Assembly: GCA_946062035.1 (NCBI GenBank)
Contig: CAMGTS010000052.1
Location: 1 to 7,972, forward strand
DNA: 7,972 nucleotides
Direction: 5' to 3'
Source of the DNA: an uncultured Bacteroidales bacterium
Lineage (GTDB): Bacteria > Bacteroidota > Bacteroidia > Bacteroidales > UBA932
Part shown: positions 1-5,509 of the stretch, in pieces
Position numbering within the stretch: position 1 is the first letter of the stretch
Layout: the number at the start of each line of letters is the position of its first letter
Notes under the pieces: generated by a model
What the model saw: the letters and a program-made list of their open reading frames with translations, nothing else
Database searches by the model: none
Told to the model about the DNA's origin: nothing
Program-made: the position numbers and the translations under genes

Positions 1-1
1 G

Positions 2-235
2 GAAACCAAGCAGATCACGGCGCAGCTGGCCGATTTCATGACGCTGGCGTCGGAAAACAGCGAGGGCTATGAGGCGGGCGAGTTGAAGGAGGACGTCGCC
101 ATCATGGACGTGAAGGGCATCCGGCAGAAGTACACCGCCCGCGACAAGGCGACCGGAAAATCCTACACGGGCTATGCGCTGATCTGCTATGAGGAACTTC
201 TAAGGATAACTCCGCACAACTATACCGGCAGATAG
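2..235 (+). CDS. 3' end of a GC-rich gene, possibly LPP20-like lipoprotein (partial)
   Basis: An open frame enters from the left edge and stops at a TAG at 233-235, leaving about 77 residues of a C-terminus. The piece is hydrophilic. It has a helical-looking stretch rich in Glu and Ala, then a segment reading KGIRQKYTARDKATG followed by an aromatic-rich strand (SYTGYALICYEELL). A turn with Asp/Lys/Gly leading into a strand of the Y-x-x-x-Y-x-x-x-E type resembles the C-terminal end of LPP20/FlgO-like secreted lipoproteins, but this is a weak resemblance from memory. Its codons end mostly in G or C and the stretch is around 60% GC by eye, well above the genes to the right. It could be a recently acquired gene, a mobile-element remnant, or an assembly join. 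Function is not assigned. Confidence 0.45.
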   Translation, partial: ETKQITAQLADFMTLASENSEGYEAGELKEDVAIMDVKGIRQKYTARDKATGKSYTGYALICYEELLRITPHNYTGR

Positions 236-341
236 TATTATGCTGTAAACATATATACGCTGCGCCTCAGCAGAAAAAATATGACGATGCTTTTTCTGCT
301 TTCGGCTTGCAGTATATTTATGCTGTAAGCAAATATTTTAT
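236..341. other. AT-rich spacer with hairpin and direct repeat
   Basis: No gene is seen here. It contains a perfect 10-bp inverted repeat, AGCAGAAAAA at 269-278 and TTTTTCTGCT at 291-300, with a 12-nt loop. The A/T part of the stem faces the loop and no T-run follows, so it is not a classical intrinsic terminator. It could still end transcription of the upstream gene. The octamer TGCTGTAA occurs twice exactly 80 bp apart (241 and 321), within a longer imperfect match (agtat..ta-TGCTGTAArCA). Confidence 0.5.
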
Positions 342-349
342 TACATTTG
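317..349 (+). promoter_or_regulatory. Bacteroidetes-type promoter for rplY-pth-hslR
   Basis: TACATTTG at 342-349 matches the -7 consensus TAnnTTTG of the Bacteroidetes primary sigma factor. About 21 bp upstream is TTTA (317-320), a weak match to the -33 TTTG element. The inferred transcription start is near 355, which leaves a leader of about 75 nt before the L25 start codon. No other such box lies ahead of pth or the S4 gene, so the three genes are probably read from here. Confidence 0.6.
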
Positions 350-354
350 CGCAA

Positions 355-430
355 CTTTAAAGCCATGGGCTTTTGGTGCAATGGGGTCTGGAAAAGCCAG
401 ACTGAGTAACACATTAAAAATTAAAGTTTT
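355..430 (+). promoter_or_regulatory. Structured 5' leader of the L25 gene, two hairpins
   Basis: The inferred untranslated leader holds two short perfect hairpins. The first is AAAGCC (359-364) with GGCTTT (368-373) around a 3-nt loop. The second is GTCTGG (386-391) with CCAGAC (397-402) around the loop AAAAG. The second is followed by GAGTAAC, and the region just before the start codon is unstructured and A/T-rich. Bacterial ribosomal-protein operons often carry autoregulatory leader RNAs, and E. coli rplY is autogenously controlled. That this leader binds L25 is an inference only. Confidence 0.35.
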
Positions 431-1036
431 ATGCAAATTATCGTATTGAAGGCCGCTGCACGTCAGATTGGTACAAAACAGGACCTTAAGAAAATCCGTA
501 GAGCAGACAACGTTCCTTGCATTATCTATGGAAATGGGACAGAGCACAAGGACATCCAGATGTCGCTTGCTGATGTAAAGAAACTTACAGACACACCTAA
601 ATCCTATATTATTCATCTTGACATCAATGGTCAGATCAATCCGTGCATCCTTCACGATGTCCAGTATGATCCGATTACCGATAACGCTATCCATGTTGAC
701 TTCCTTGCTATTTCAGAGGACAAACCGGTTGAGATAGCTGTTCCTGTTAACGTATTCGGTAACGCTGAGGGTGTTAAGCAGGGTGGACGTCTCAGAGTAG
801 GTGTAAGGAAGATCAAGATCAGCGGCCCTATGGCCAAGCTTCCTGACGTAATCGACGTAGATATTACAAGTCTTAACGTAGGTCATGCGATTTATGCAGG
901 TGAGCTTAATGTGGAAGGCTGCACTGTAGTTTCTCCTAAGAAATTGATGGTGTGCGAGATCAAGTTCACTCGTGCCGTTGCCGCCGCTAACGCAGCCGCT
1001 GCAGCTGCCGCAGCTGAGGCCGCCGCAACAAAATAG
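431..1036 (+). CDS. rplY: 50S ribosomal protein L25 / Ctc family
   Basis: This 201-residue protein is the long (Ctc/TL5-type) form of bL25, which binds 5S rRNA in the central protuberance of the 50S subunit. The N-terminal 5S-binding barrel covers about residues 1-95, with the family motif NVPCIIYG at 27-34 and the HxDF turn (HVDF) at 88-91. The C-terminal TL5-type beta domain spans about 96-180, with the typical EGVKQGGRL at 113-121 and DVDITSLNVGHAI at 142-154. An unusual low-complexity tail (182-201) carries 15 alanines, eight of them consecutive (188-195). It is encoded by mixed GCA/GCC/GCT codons, so simple codon slippage is unlikely. The ATG at 431 fits the start of homologues, and no Shine-Dalgarno is visible, as usual for Bacteroidetes. 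It is the first gene of a three-gene operon, and the next start codon lies 7 nt after its stop. Confidence 0.93.
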   Translation: MQIIVLKAAARQIGTKQDLKKIRRADNVPCIIYGNGTEHKDIQMSLADVKKLTDTPKSYIIHLDINGQINPCILHDVQYDPITDNAIHVDFLAISEDKPVEIAVPVNVFGNAEGVKQGGRLRVGVRKIKISGPMAKLPDVIDVDITSLNVGHAIYAGELNVEGCTVVSPKKLMVCEIKFTRAVAAANAAAAAAAAEAAATK

Positions 1037-1043
1037 TCAGACT

Positions 1044-1625
1044 GTGGCGGGCAAGTTTCTAATTACAGGTCTCGGAAATATCGGGGCTGAATATGCGGGG
1101 ACTCGCCATAACATAGGTTTTATGGTACTGGACCACCTTGCCGGTGAGTCCGGTACTTTTTTTACATCAGGCCGTCTCGGTTCTACCGCGACCATTTCAT
1201 ATAGAGGGAGCCAGCTTATATTACTCAAACCATCAACCTATATGAATCTCAGCGGTAAGGCGGTAAAGTATTGGCTTCAGGCCGAGAATATAAAGACCGA
1301 AAACCTGCTTGTTATTTGCGATGACCTTAATCTTCAGTTCGGGACAATGAGAATGCGAAAAAAAGGGAGCAATGGCGGGCACAATGGTTTGGGAAATATT
1401 CAGGAGCTTCTTGGAACTTCCGAGTACAGTCGTCTGCGAATAGGTATAGGGGCTGATTTCTCCCGTGGAAAACAGATAGATTATGTACTTGGAAAAATAG
1501 AGGGACAGGAGGCTAAAGACCTGCCTTTTGTTTTGGAGCATGCAGCCCAGGCGGTTAAGGATTTTTCATTTATGGGAGTCGATCTCACGATGAACTCTTG
1601 CAACTCATGGAAACTGTCAGAATAG
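1044..1625 (+). CDS. pth: Peptidyl-tRNA hydrolase (GTG start)
   Basis: Pth cleaves the ester bond of peptidyl-tRNA released from stalled or aborted ribosomes, recycling tRNA in the cytoplasm. The 193-residue length is normal for bacterial Pth. The family motifs are intact: GLGNIGAEYAGTRHNIGF with N12 and the catalytic H22, PSTYMNLSGKA with N68, the acidic CDDLNL with D93, and GSNGGHNG with N114. These match E. coli N10/H20/N68/D93/N114. The GTG at 1044 was chosen because it puts the protein start just before KFLITGLGN, as in homologues, and follows the L25 stop by 7 nt. The frame stays open upstream to 972, but that part only shadows the L25 alanine tail. The 3' end overlaps the start of the S4-domain gene by 19 nt, implying translational coupling. 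Confidence 0.93.
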   Translation: MAGKFLITGLGNIGAEYAGTRHNIGFMVLDHLAGESGTFFTSGRLGSTATISYRGSQLILLKPSTYMNLSGKAVKYWLQAENIKTENLLVICDDLNLQFGTMRMRKKGSNGGHNGLGNIQELLGTSEYSRLRIGIGADFSRGKQIDYVLGKIEGQEAKDLPFVLEHAAQAVKDFSFMGVDLTMNSCNSWKLSE

Positions 1626-1987
1626 ATAAATTTCTCTGGTCTATCAGGGTATTCAAGACCCGTTCCGAAGCGGCAGAATCCTGCAGGAACGGTAAAGTTT
1701 CTGTTAACGGCTCTGTTGCAAAATCGGCGAGGGATGTCAAAAAAGGAGACACGATTCAAGTAAGAAAAGGGGCTGTCCATTATAAATACCTTGTTGTAGA
1801 GCCTATTGACAAGAGGCAAGGGGCGAAGCTTGTCGAGCAGTACGCTACAGATGTTACGCCGCAGTCAGAACTTGACAAACTTGTTGCGCCTGTAGAGACT
1901 ATTTTTCTTAAAAGGGATAGAGGTGCAGGACGTCCTACCAAAAAGGAGCGTCGCCAGATTGATCGCCTTATGGGTGAATTCGAATAG
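1607..1987 (+). CDS. hslR: S4-domain RNA-binding protein, Hsp15 family
   Basis: This 126-residue basic protein is of the Hsp15 (HslR) type. The S4 RNA-binding fold fills about residues 1-60, with the signature RIDKFLWSIRVFKTRSEA near the N-terminus and GKVSVNG in the turn. The C-terminal part is highly charged and ends with GRPTKKERRQIDRL, the conserved Hsp15 tail. E. coli Hsp15 binds free 50S subunits that carry a stuck peptidyl-tRNA, and the Bacillus S4 relative RqcP works in ribosome-associated quality control. The ATG at 1607 is preferred over a TTG at 1598 because homologues begin just before RIDKFLW. It lies inside the end of pth in another frame, with a 19-nt overlap. It ends only 11 bp from the convergent isomerase-like gene, with no clear terminator between. 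Confidence 0.9.
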   Translation: METVRIDKFLWSIRVFKTRSEAAESCRNGKVSVNGSVAKSARDVKKGDTIQVRKGAVHYKYLVVEPIDKRQGAKLVEQYATDVTPQSELDKLVAPVETIFLKRDRGAGRPTKKERRQIDRLMGEFE

Positions 1988-1998
1988 CGGTCACTCAC

Positions 1999-3015
1999 CT
2001 ATTCACCATGATGGTGATGTCCTCCGCAATCGCAATGGTGATGGTCTTCACCGCAGTCGCAATCGTGCCCGTCATCGTGATGATGCACATGATCATCCAA
2101 ATCGTCGGATATCGGAGCCGGATAAATTTTCAAAAGGGTAGCATCCGATTTCTCATCGGGGGCGATTGAAAATTCCAATTCGTTAGGAATCAGTGTCATA
2201 TCCTTTTTAGTCAAGCTTAATTCCCCATCTTTCCACCGTATGTGCGCCCTTCCGCTCAGACATAGGAATATTATGAAACTACCGGTCTCCTCAGTATCGA
2301 TTTTCTGTTCATCACTGATATTTATCCTTTCGACCCTGAACGGGCACTCCTCCGGCGCAAAATATTCCGGAATGTACCCTGAAAGGTTTATAAAATCAAG
2401 GGCTTCAACAAGTTGGTCGTTATCTTCAATATTGAGTTCTATCGGGGAATTTTGAGAAACCTCTATGATTTCTACTCCGCTGCCTATAGACATCGGAGTT
2501 CCTGGCTTTATATAGAAAGTTTCTCCCGCTTCCGGTTCGATTTCATTCATCATAGGCAGAATCTCCCCTTTGAGCTGACAGTCGTAAATCTCCTGTGCCG
2601 ATATATCATTGCGGAATCCCAAGTATATGCTGCTCCCCTTTTTAGCCGAAAGGATATACCAAAGTTTCTCCTTCCCCATACAGCCGAATCTTGATCTTGC
2701 GGTCTCTTCATCAGCGGTTACAATAACAGGCGTTCTTTTCTTATATGAGAGAATTTTGACTTCCAACGGAAATAATCCTTCAAAATATCTGAAGGCCTTC
2801 TCTCCCAATATATTGCCAAGGTATGTGTCGACTATATCCTCCAACGTGTTGCCAGCGAGAAAACCTTTTGCGACGAATGATTTTTCCGTACAGTTGTTCC
2901 CGAGTTTCAGGCTCTCTTCCGCCTCTTTCGCCTGCTCAGTCGTCAGGTTTTCATAATCAATACACAAATCCTCCTTGTCAACAAACTGGAGGGGATATAG
3001 TTTTTTAGTCGGCAT
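1999..3015 (-). CDS. Degenerate class I phosphomannose isomerase-like cupin with His/Cys-rich tail
   Basis: This 338-residue protein aligns by eye with class I mannose-6-phosphate isomerases (ManA). Shared landmarks are FPLEVKIL at 82-89, GKEKLWYIL at 114-122, IKPGTPMSIGSG at 169-180, SQNS at 187-190, and a second cupin at about 246-298 (GSFIIFLCLSGRAHIRW). The catalytic set is missing. The Gln/Lys and His of the QVHPDD motif are I98 and T100, the Glu of KTExWY is K117, the His of PAGTxHA is M175, and the Arg of TYRxYD is N195. The N-terminal WGG motif is absent too. It is therefore probably not an isomerase. Residues 304-338 form a tail of 12 His, 4 Cys and 10 Asp, with HxCDCG occurring twice; such tails bind Ni, Zn, Co or Cu in other proteins. 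It is last of three co-directional genes, 18 bp after the protease gene. Its actual substrate or role is unknown. Confidence 0.82.
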   Translation of the reverse strand: MPTKKLYPLQFVDKEDLCIDYENLTTEQAKEAEESLKLGNNCTEKSFVAKGFLAGNTLEDIVDTYLGNILGEKAFRYFEGLFPLEVKILSYKKRTPVIVTADEETARSRFGCMGKEKLWYILSAKKGSSIYLGFRNDISAQEIYDCQLKGEILPMMNEIEPEAGETFYIKPGTPMSIGSGVEIIEVSQNSPIELNIEDNDQLVEALDFINLSGYIPEYFAPEECPFRVERINISDEQKIDTEETGSFIIFLCLSGRAHIRWKDGELSLTKKDMTLIPNELEFSIAPDEKSDATLLKIYPAPISDDLDDHVHHHDDGHDCDCGEDHHHCDCGGHHHHGE

Positions 3016-3033
3016 ATAATATTTTCTTAGAAC

Positions 3034-3966
3034 TTAATTCAGATGATTAGCATCTGTATTTTCAGGTTTTGTCGCCGGAACTTCTCTGATAGCAAAACTG
3101 TCGCCTCCTTTAGGTATGAATCTGTTTATCATGTAGATAGATATGACAGCCACACCGGCAGAAAATACTACGGCAATCCAATACGCTGACGATGAGCCTG
3201 ACAGAACCGTCAGCATCTCTTTCAGAGTCGTATCAGCCTCAAATTGCGGGAACAGCCTTGTCATCAGAATCGATGTGGAGTTGTTCACGAAGTGCATGAA
3301 TATACATGCCCAGATGGAGTGGCTTCTGTAGTATATCCAACCGAAGAATGCTCCGAAAATAAATGCGGGAACAGCCTGCCATGGATTCATGTGGATGAAA
3401 GCGAACAGAAAAGCACTCCAGCATATAGCGTTTATTGCCCTTTTTGCAGGAGTTTTTTGTCGGCTTGTGGCGAGAAGCCCCCTTTGCATAGTTCCCCTCA
3501 ACAGAAATTCTTCCGCAAGCGGTGCTGCTATCGCAACGCTTATGAAAGTATCTGTAGGAGAACTTTGCATAGAGTCGTATATCGATTTCAGATATTCCGG
3601 CATATCGAACATATTCGTAATGGGATCGATTGCGATACCTAAGCAGAATGTGCCGACAGCCAATAAAATAAACAGCGAGATACTCCCCGGCAGTCCGCTG
3701 AATCTTCCGAAGTCAGGCTCGTTCACTCTGACATATTTTCCCGAACCATTCCGTCGGCTCAACCTTCCCATAAACACAACGAAGGCAAGCGCAGGGATGA
3801 TGCTTAGGATGTATGTCAATGTAAGACACCCGAACAGATTTACCGAAAACGCTGAAGATAGGAATACCAAGACCGGAGCTATCACTATCGAGCTCAGGAA
3901 AAAGACCGCTACCGTTATCCAACAGAATTTCAGGTCGGACAAAAAATATTTTGAATCTTTTAACAC
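3034..3966 (-). CDS. CPBP family (Rce1-like) intramembrane glutamic protease
   Basis: This 310-residue multi-pass membrane protein has hydrophobic segments at about 14-38, 44-66, 94-113, 140-150, 178-192, 197-213, 217-230 and 261-281. It shows all CPBP/Abi catalytic motifs. These are EExxxR as E152-E153-R157 (APLAEEFLLRG), FxxxH ending in H192 (FAFIHMNPWQ), and HxxxN as H225-N229 (FMHFVNN). The family includes Rce1 CAAX proteases, bacteriocin-immunity proteins and membrane protein-processing enzymes; the substrate here is unknown. The start is a GTG, because the codons just upstream offer no ATG before an in-frame stop. It lies 39 bp after the nucleotidyltransferase stop and 18 bp before the cupin gene. 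No promoter box is visible in either gap, so it is likely co-transcribed. The C-terminal 25 residues are polar and probably cytoplasmic. Confidence 0.88.
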   Translation of the reverse strand: MLKDSKYFLSDLKFCWITVAVFFLSSIVIAPVLVFLSSAFSVNLFGCLTLTYILSIIPALAFVVFMGRLSRRNGSGKYVRVNEPDFGRFSGLPGSISLFILLAVGTFCLGIAIDPITNMFDMPEYLKSIYDSMQSSPTDTFISVAIAAPLAEEFLLRGTMQRGLLATSRQKTPAKRAINAICWSAFLFAFIHMNPWQAVPAFIFGAFFGWIYYRSHSIWACIFMHFVNNSTSILMTRLFPQFEADTTLKEMLTVLSGSSSAYWIAVVFSAGVAVISIYMINRFIPKGGDSFAIREVPATKPENTDANHLN

Positions 3967-4005
3967 TGTATGGGAGTCATTTTAATCCGTCGAACAAACG
4001 GTTGT

Positions 4006-4914
4006 TTATTTGAAAAGCGGTGATTCATATAATCCGTTGTCGCTCATCTCTTTAAGTTTTTCGACAACAATCGGACGATCCTCTTTGTATGTAACTCCGA
4101 ACCACTTGTCAGGAGATGAGAGAATCTTGACCTTAGCTTCACCGGAATTGATCATCGAGCTGACTACAGAAGGAACGTAGAATTCAGCTTTCATTTCATT
4201 GATGTTGGCATCCAAAAACTTGCGGAAAAGCTCCTCAGATTTCACCATATAGTCGCAGGTGAATCCCCACATATTCATAGAGGTGAACGCCTGTGCACCG
4301 ATTACGTGCTCGACACCGTTTAATCCTGCACCCATTATCTCTCCGCCAACTTTGCGAACGTTTGTATGCTCCTCAACGACAGCGAGATTACCCTCTGCAT
4401 CCGCAGTGCATATACCTCTTGACACCGCACCGCTTTCACTCAAGGTCTTCTCAAGGTCGAACGCCACCATACAGAAATTTCCCTTTTCATTCTCTCCTAC
4501 TGAGCTGAGATAATCTGCAAGGACTTCGAAAGATTTGCGGCCATAAAAATCGTCAGAATTGATGACAGCGAAAGGCTTGTCGATTACTCCTGCGGCAGCC
4601 AAGACCGCCTGACCTGTACCCCAAGGTTTTTCTCTGTCAATAGTCATAGTATATCCCTCAGGAAGCTTGCCCGGCTCCTGAGTTACTACAGTCGTCTTGA
4701 TCTTACCCTTATACTTGCTTACGACCTTCTCCTCGAATTCCTCTTTAAATTTCTCTCTTACAACGAAAACGACGTCACCAAATCCGGCTTTCATCGCATC
4801 ATAAATAGAATAATCCATGATAGTCTCACCACAAGGGCCCACCCCATCAAGTTGTTTCAATCCTCCGTAGCGGCTTCCCATTCCGGCAGCCATGATAAGT
4901 AGTGTAGGTTTCAT
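4006..4914 (-). CDS. Sugar-phosphate nucleotidyltransferase (NTP_transferase fold)
   Basis: This 302-residue cytoplasmic enzyme has a Rossmann-like nucleotidyltransferase fold that would join an NTP and a sugar phosphate to form an NDP-sugar. The nucleotide-binding loop is MAAGMGSRYGGLKQ at 8-21, with R15 and K20 in the places expected for phosphate contact. EKPWGTGQAV at 95-104 resembles the base/sugar-recognition loop, and NSDDFYG at 119-125 carries the metal-binding aspartate. It differs from classic GalU and RfbA/GlmU in these loops, so the sugar and nucleotide cannot be named. Relatives in Bacteroidetes are annotated only as nucleotidyltransferase. It is first in a - strand operon with a membrane protease and a PMI-like cupin. 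The isomerase partner would fit sugar activation, but that partner looks catalytically dead. Confidence 0.85.
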   Translation of the reverse strand: MKPTLLIMAAGMGSRYGGLKQLDGVGPCGETIMDYSIYDAMKAGFGDVVFVVREKFKEEFEEKVVSKYKGKIKTTVVTQEPGKLPEGYTMTIDREKPWGTGQAVLAAAGVIDKPFAVINSDDFYGRKSFEVLADYLSSVGENEKGNFCMVAFDLEKTLSESGAVSRGICTADAEGNLAVVEEHTNVRKVGGEIMGAGLNGVEHVIGAQAFTSMNMWGFTCDYMVKSEELFRKFLDANINEMKAEFYVPSVVSSMINSGEAKVKILSSPDKWFGVTYKEDRPIVVEKLKEMSDNGLYESPLFK

Positions 4915-4922
4915 TTTTTTTC

Positions 4923-4930
4923 TAATTTTG
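4923..4930 (+). promoter_or_regulatory. -7 box of the DivIC/FtsB-like gene promoter
   Basis: TAATTTTG on the + strand matches TAnnTTTG and predicts a start near 4937, about 20 nt before the ATG at 4957. No good TTTG is found at the -33 distance, so this promoter is weaker by sequence than the opposing one. The two point at each other, and each box sits in or next to the other's initially transcribed region. Confidence 0.5.
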
Positions 4931-4940
4931 TAAACGGTCG

Positions 4941-4973
4941 CAAATTTAAAAAAATAATGACAGCCAATCCAAA
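4941..4973 (-). promoter_or_regulatory. Promoter of the nucleotidyltransferase-protease-cupin operon
   Basis: Read on the - strand, TAAATTTG (4948 to 4941) matches the -7 consensus TAnnTTTG. TTTG (4973 to 4970) lies 21 bp upstream as a -33 element. Transcription would begin near 4934, about 20 nt before the ATG at 4914. The -33 element lies inside the first codons of the divergent DivIC/FtsB-like gene. Confidence 0.6.
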
Positions 4974-5355
4974 AGACAATAATTCAGGGGAGCAAACAGA
5001 GGTGCAGGAGTCAAATGAGGGGCGGACTGTGCATGAGAACGTAACTCCAGGCGAGGGGAAAGGCCGCTCTTTTTGGCGGAAACTATTCGGTGCGCTCAAA
5101 AACAAATATCTGATAGCTACGGTCGCTTTCGCCGTATGGGTGTTTTTTATCGATAGCAACAATCTGATAAACTGGTACAGGGATCTGAAAACCGTCAGCG
5201 AACAGCGTCGCCTTAAAAGGCATTATGTCAAAGCCATACAATATACTGACGAAAAACTCAGGGAGCTTTCTTCAAACAAGGACAGCCTCGAGCGTTTCGC
5301 CCGCGAGCAATACTTCTTCCACGAAGACGGGGAGGATGTCTTTATCGTTGAGTAA
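4957..5355 (+). CDS. DivIC/FtsB-type septum formation initiator
   Basis: This 132-residue bitopic membrane protein has the layout of DivIC/FtsB divisome proteins. A polar, acidic N-terminal region (1-48) is presumably cytoplasmic. One membrane segment covers about 51-65, after a basic patch (FWRKLFGALKNK). A charged, coiled-coil-like stretch follows at about 75-107. The short C-terminal module, KDSLERFAREQYFFHEDGEDVFIVE in its overall pattern (108-132), is the hallmark of Bacteroidetes members and corresponds to the conserved ARExxxx-GExxy/v segment of the family. The family holds the FtsQLB/DivIB-FtsL-DivIC complex together and signals activation of septal wall synthesis. The only methionine is the first codon, so the start is well fixed. 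It stands alone, divergent from the nucleotidyltransferase operon. Confidence 0.85.
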   Translation: MTANPKDNNSGEQTEVQESNEGRTVHENVTPGEGKGRSFWRKLFGALKNKYLIATVAFAVWVFFIDSNNLINWYRDLKTVSEQRRLKRHYVKAIQYTDEKLRELSSNKDSLERFAREQYFFHEDGEDVFIVE

Positions 5356-5509
5356 AATCTAAATGCGAAAGTATATTTGGCGTTTTCGCGAACCCCAATC
5401 AGAAATTAAATGAGATACCTGCAAGTGCGAACTACGCTAAGACGAAGCTAATAATTATATAGTCCGCAAAATTCCGCCATTCCACATTTTGTTTTTACGA
5501 GCGAATTTC
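5356..5509. other. Intergenic stretch upstream of the rubrerythrin promoter
   Basis: Together with the promoter, operator and leader it makes a 296-bp gap between genes. It holds a further TAnnTTTG match, TATATTTG at 5372-5379, with GTTG 21 bp upstream as a weak -33. It also has a 6-bp inverted repeat GCGAAA/TTTCGC (5365-5370 and 5384-5389) without a T-run. No tRNA-like fold or convincing small gene is seen; the longest short frame noticed is 13 codons from 5410. Confidence 0.4.

Noticed and set aside
269..300. Hairpin AGCAGAAAAA/TTTTTCTGCT as an intrinsic terminator
   Set aside because: The A/T pairs face the loop, the stem base is GC, and no T-run follows, so terminator function cannot be supported.
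972..1043. Upstream extension of the peptidyl-tRNA hydrolase frame
   Set aside because: It is a Pro/Leu/Gln-rich out-of-frame reading of the L25 alanine tail; homologues start at the GTG at 1044.
3389..3985. 198-codon open frame on the + strand
   Set aside because: It is antisense to the CPBP protease, which has intact catalytic motifs; the product has no recognisable features.
3993..4006. AACAA/TTGTT inverted repeat at the nucleotidyltransferase stop
   Set aside because: The stem is 5 bp and AT-rich, and no T-run follows on the - strand to support termination between the operon genes.
5410..5451. 13-codon small open frame upstream of rubrerythrin
   Set aside because: It is short, without a recognisable start context or composition signal; chance is likely.
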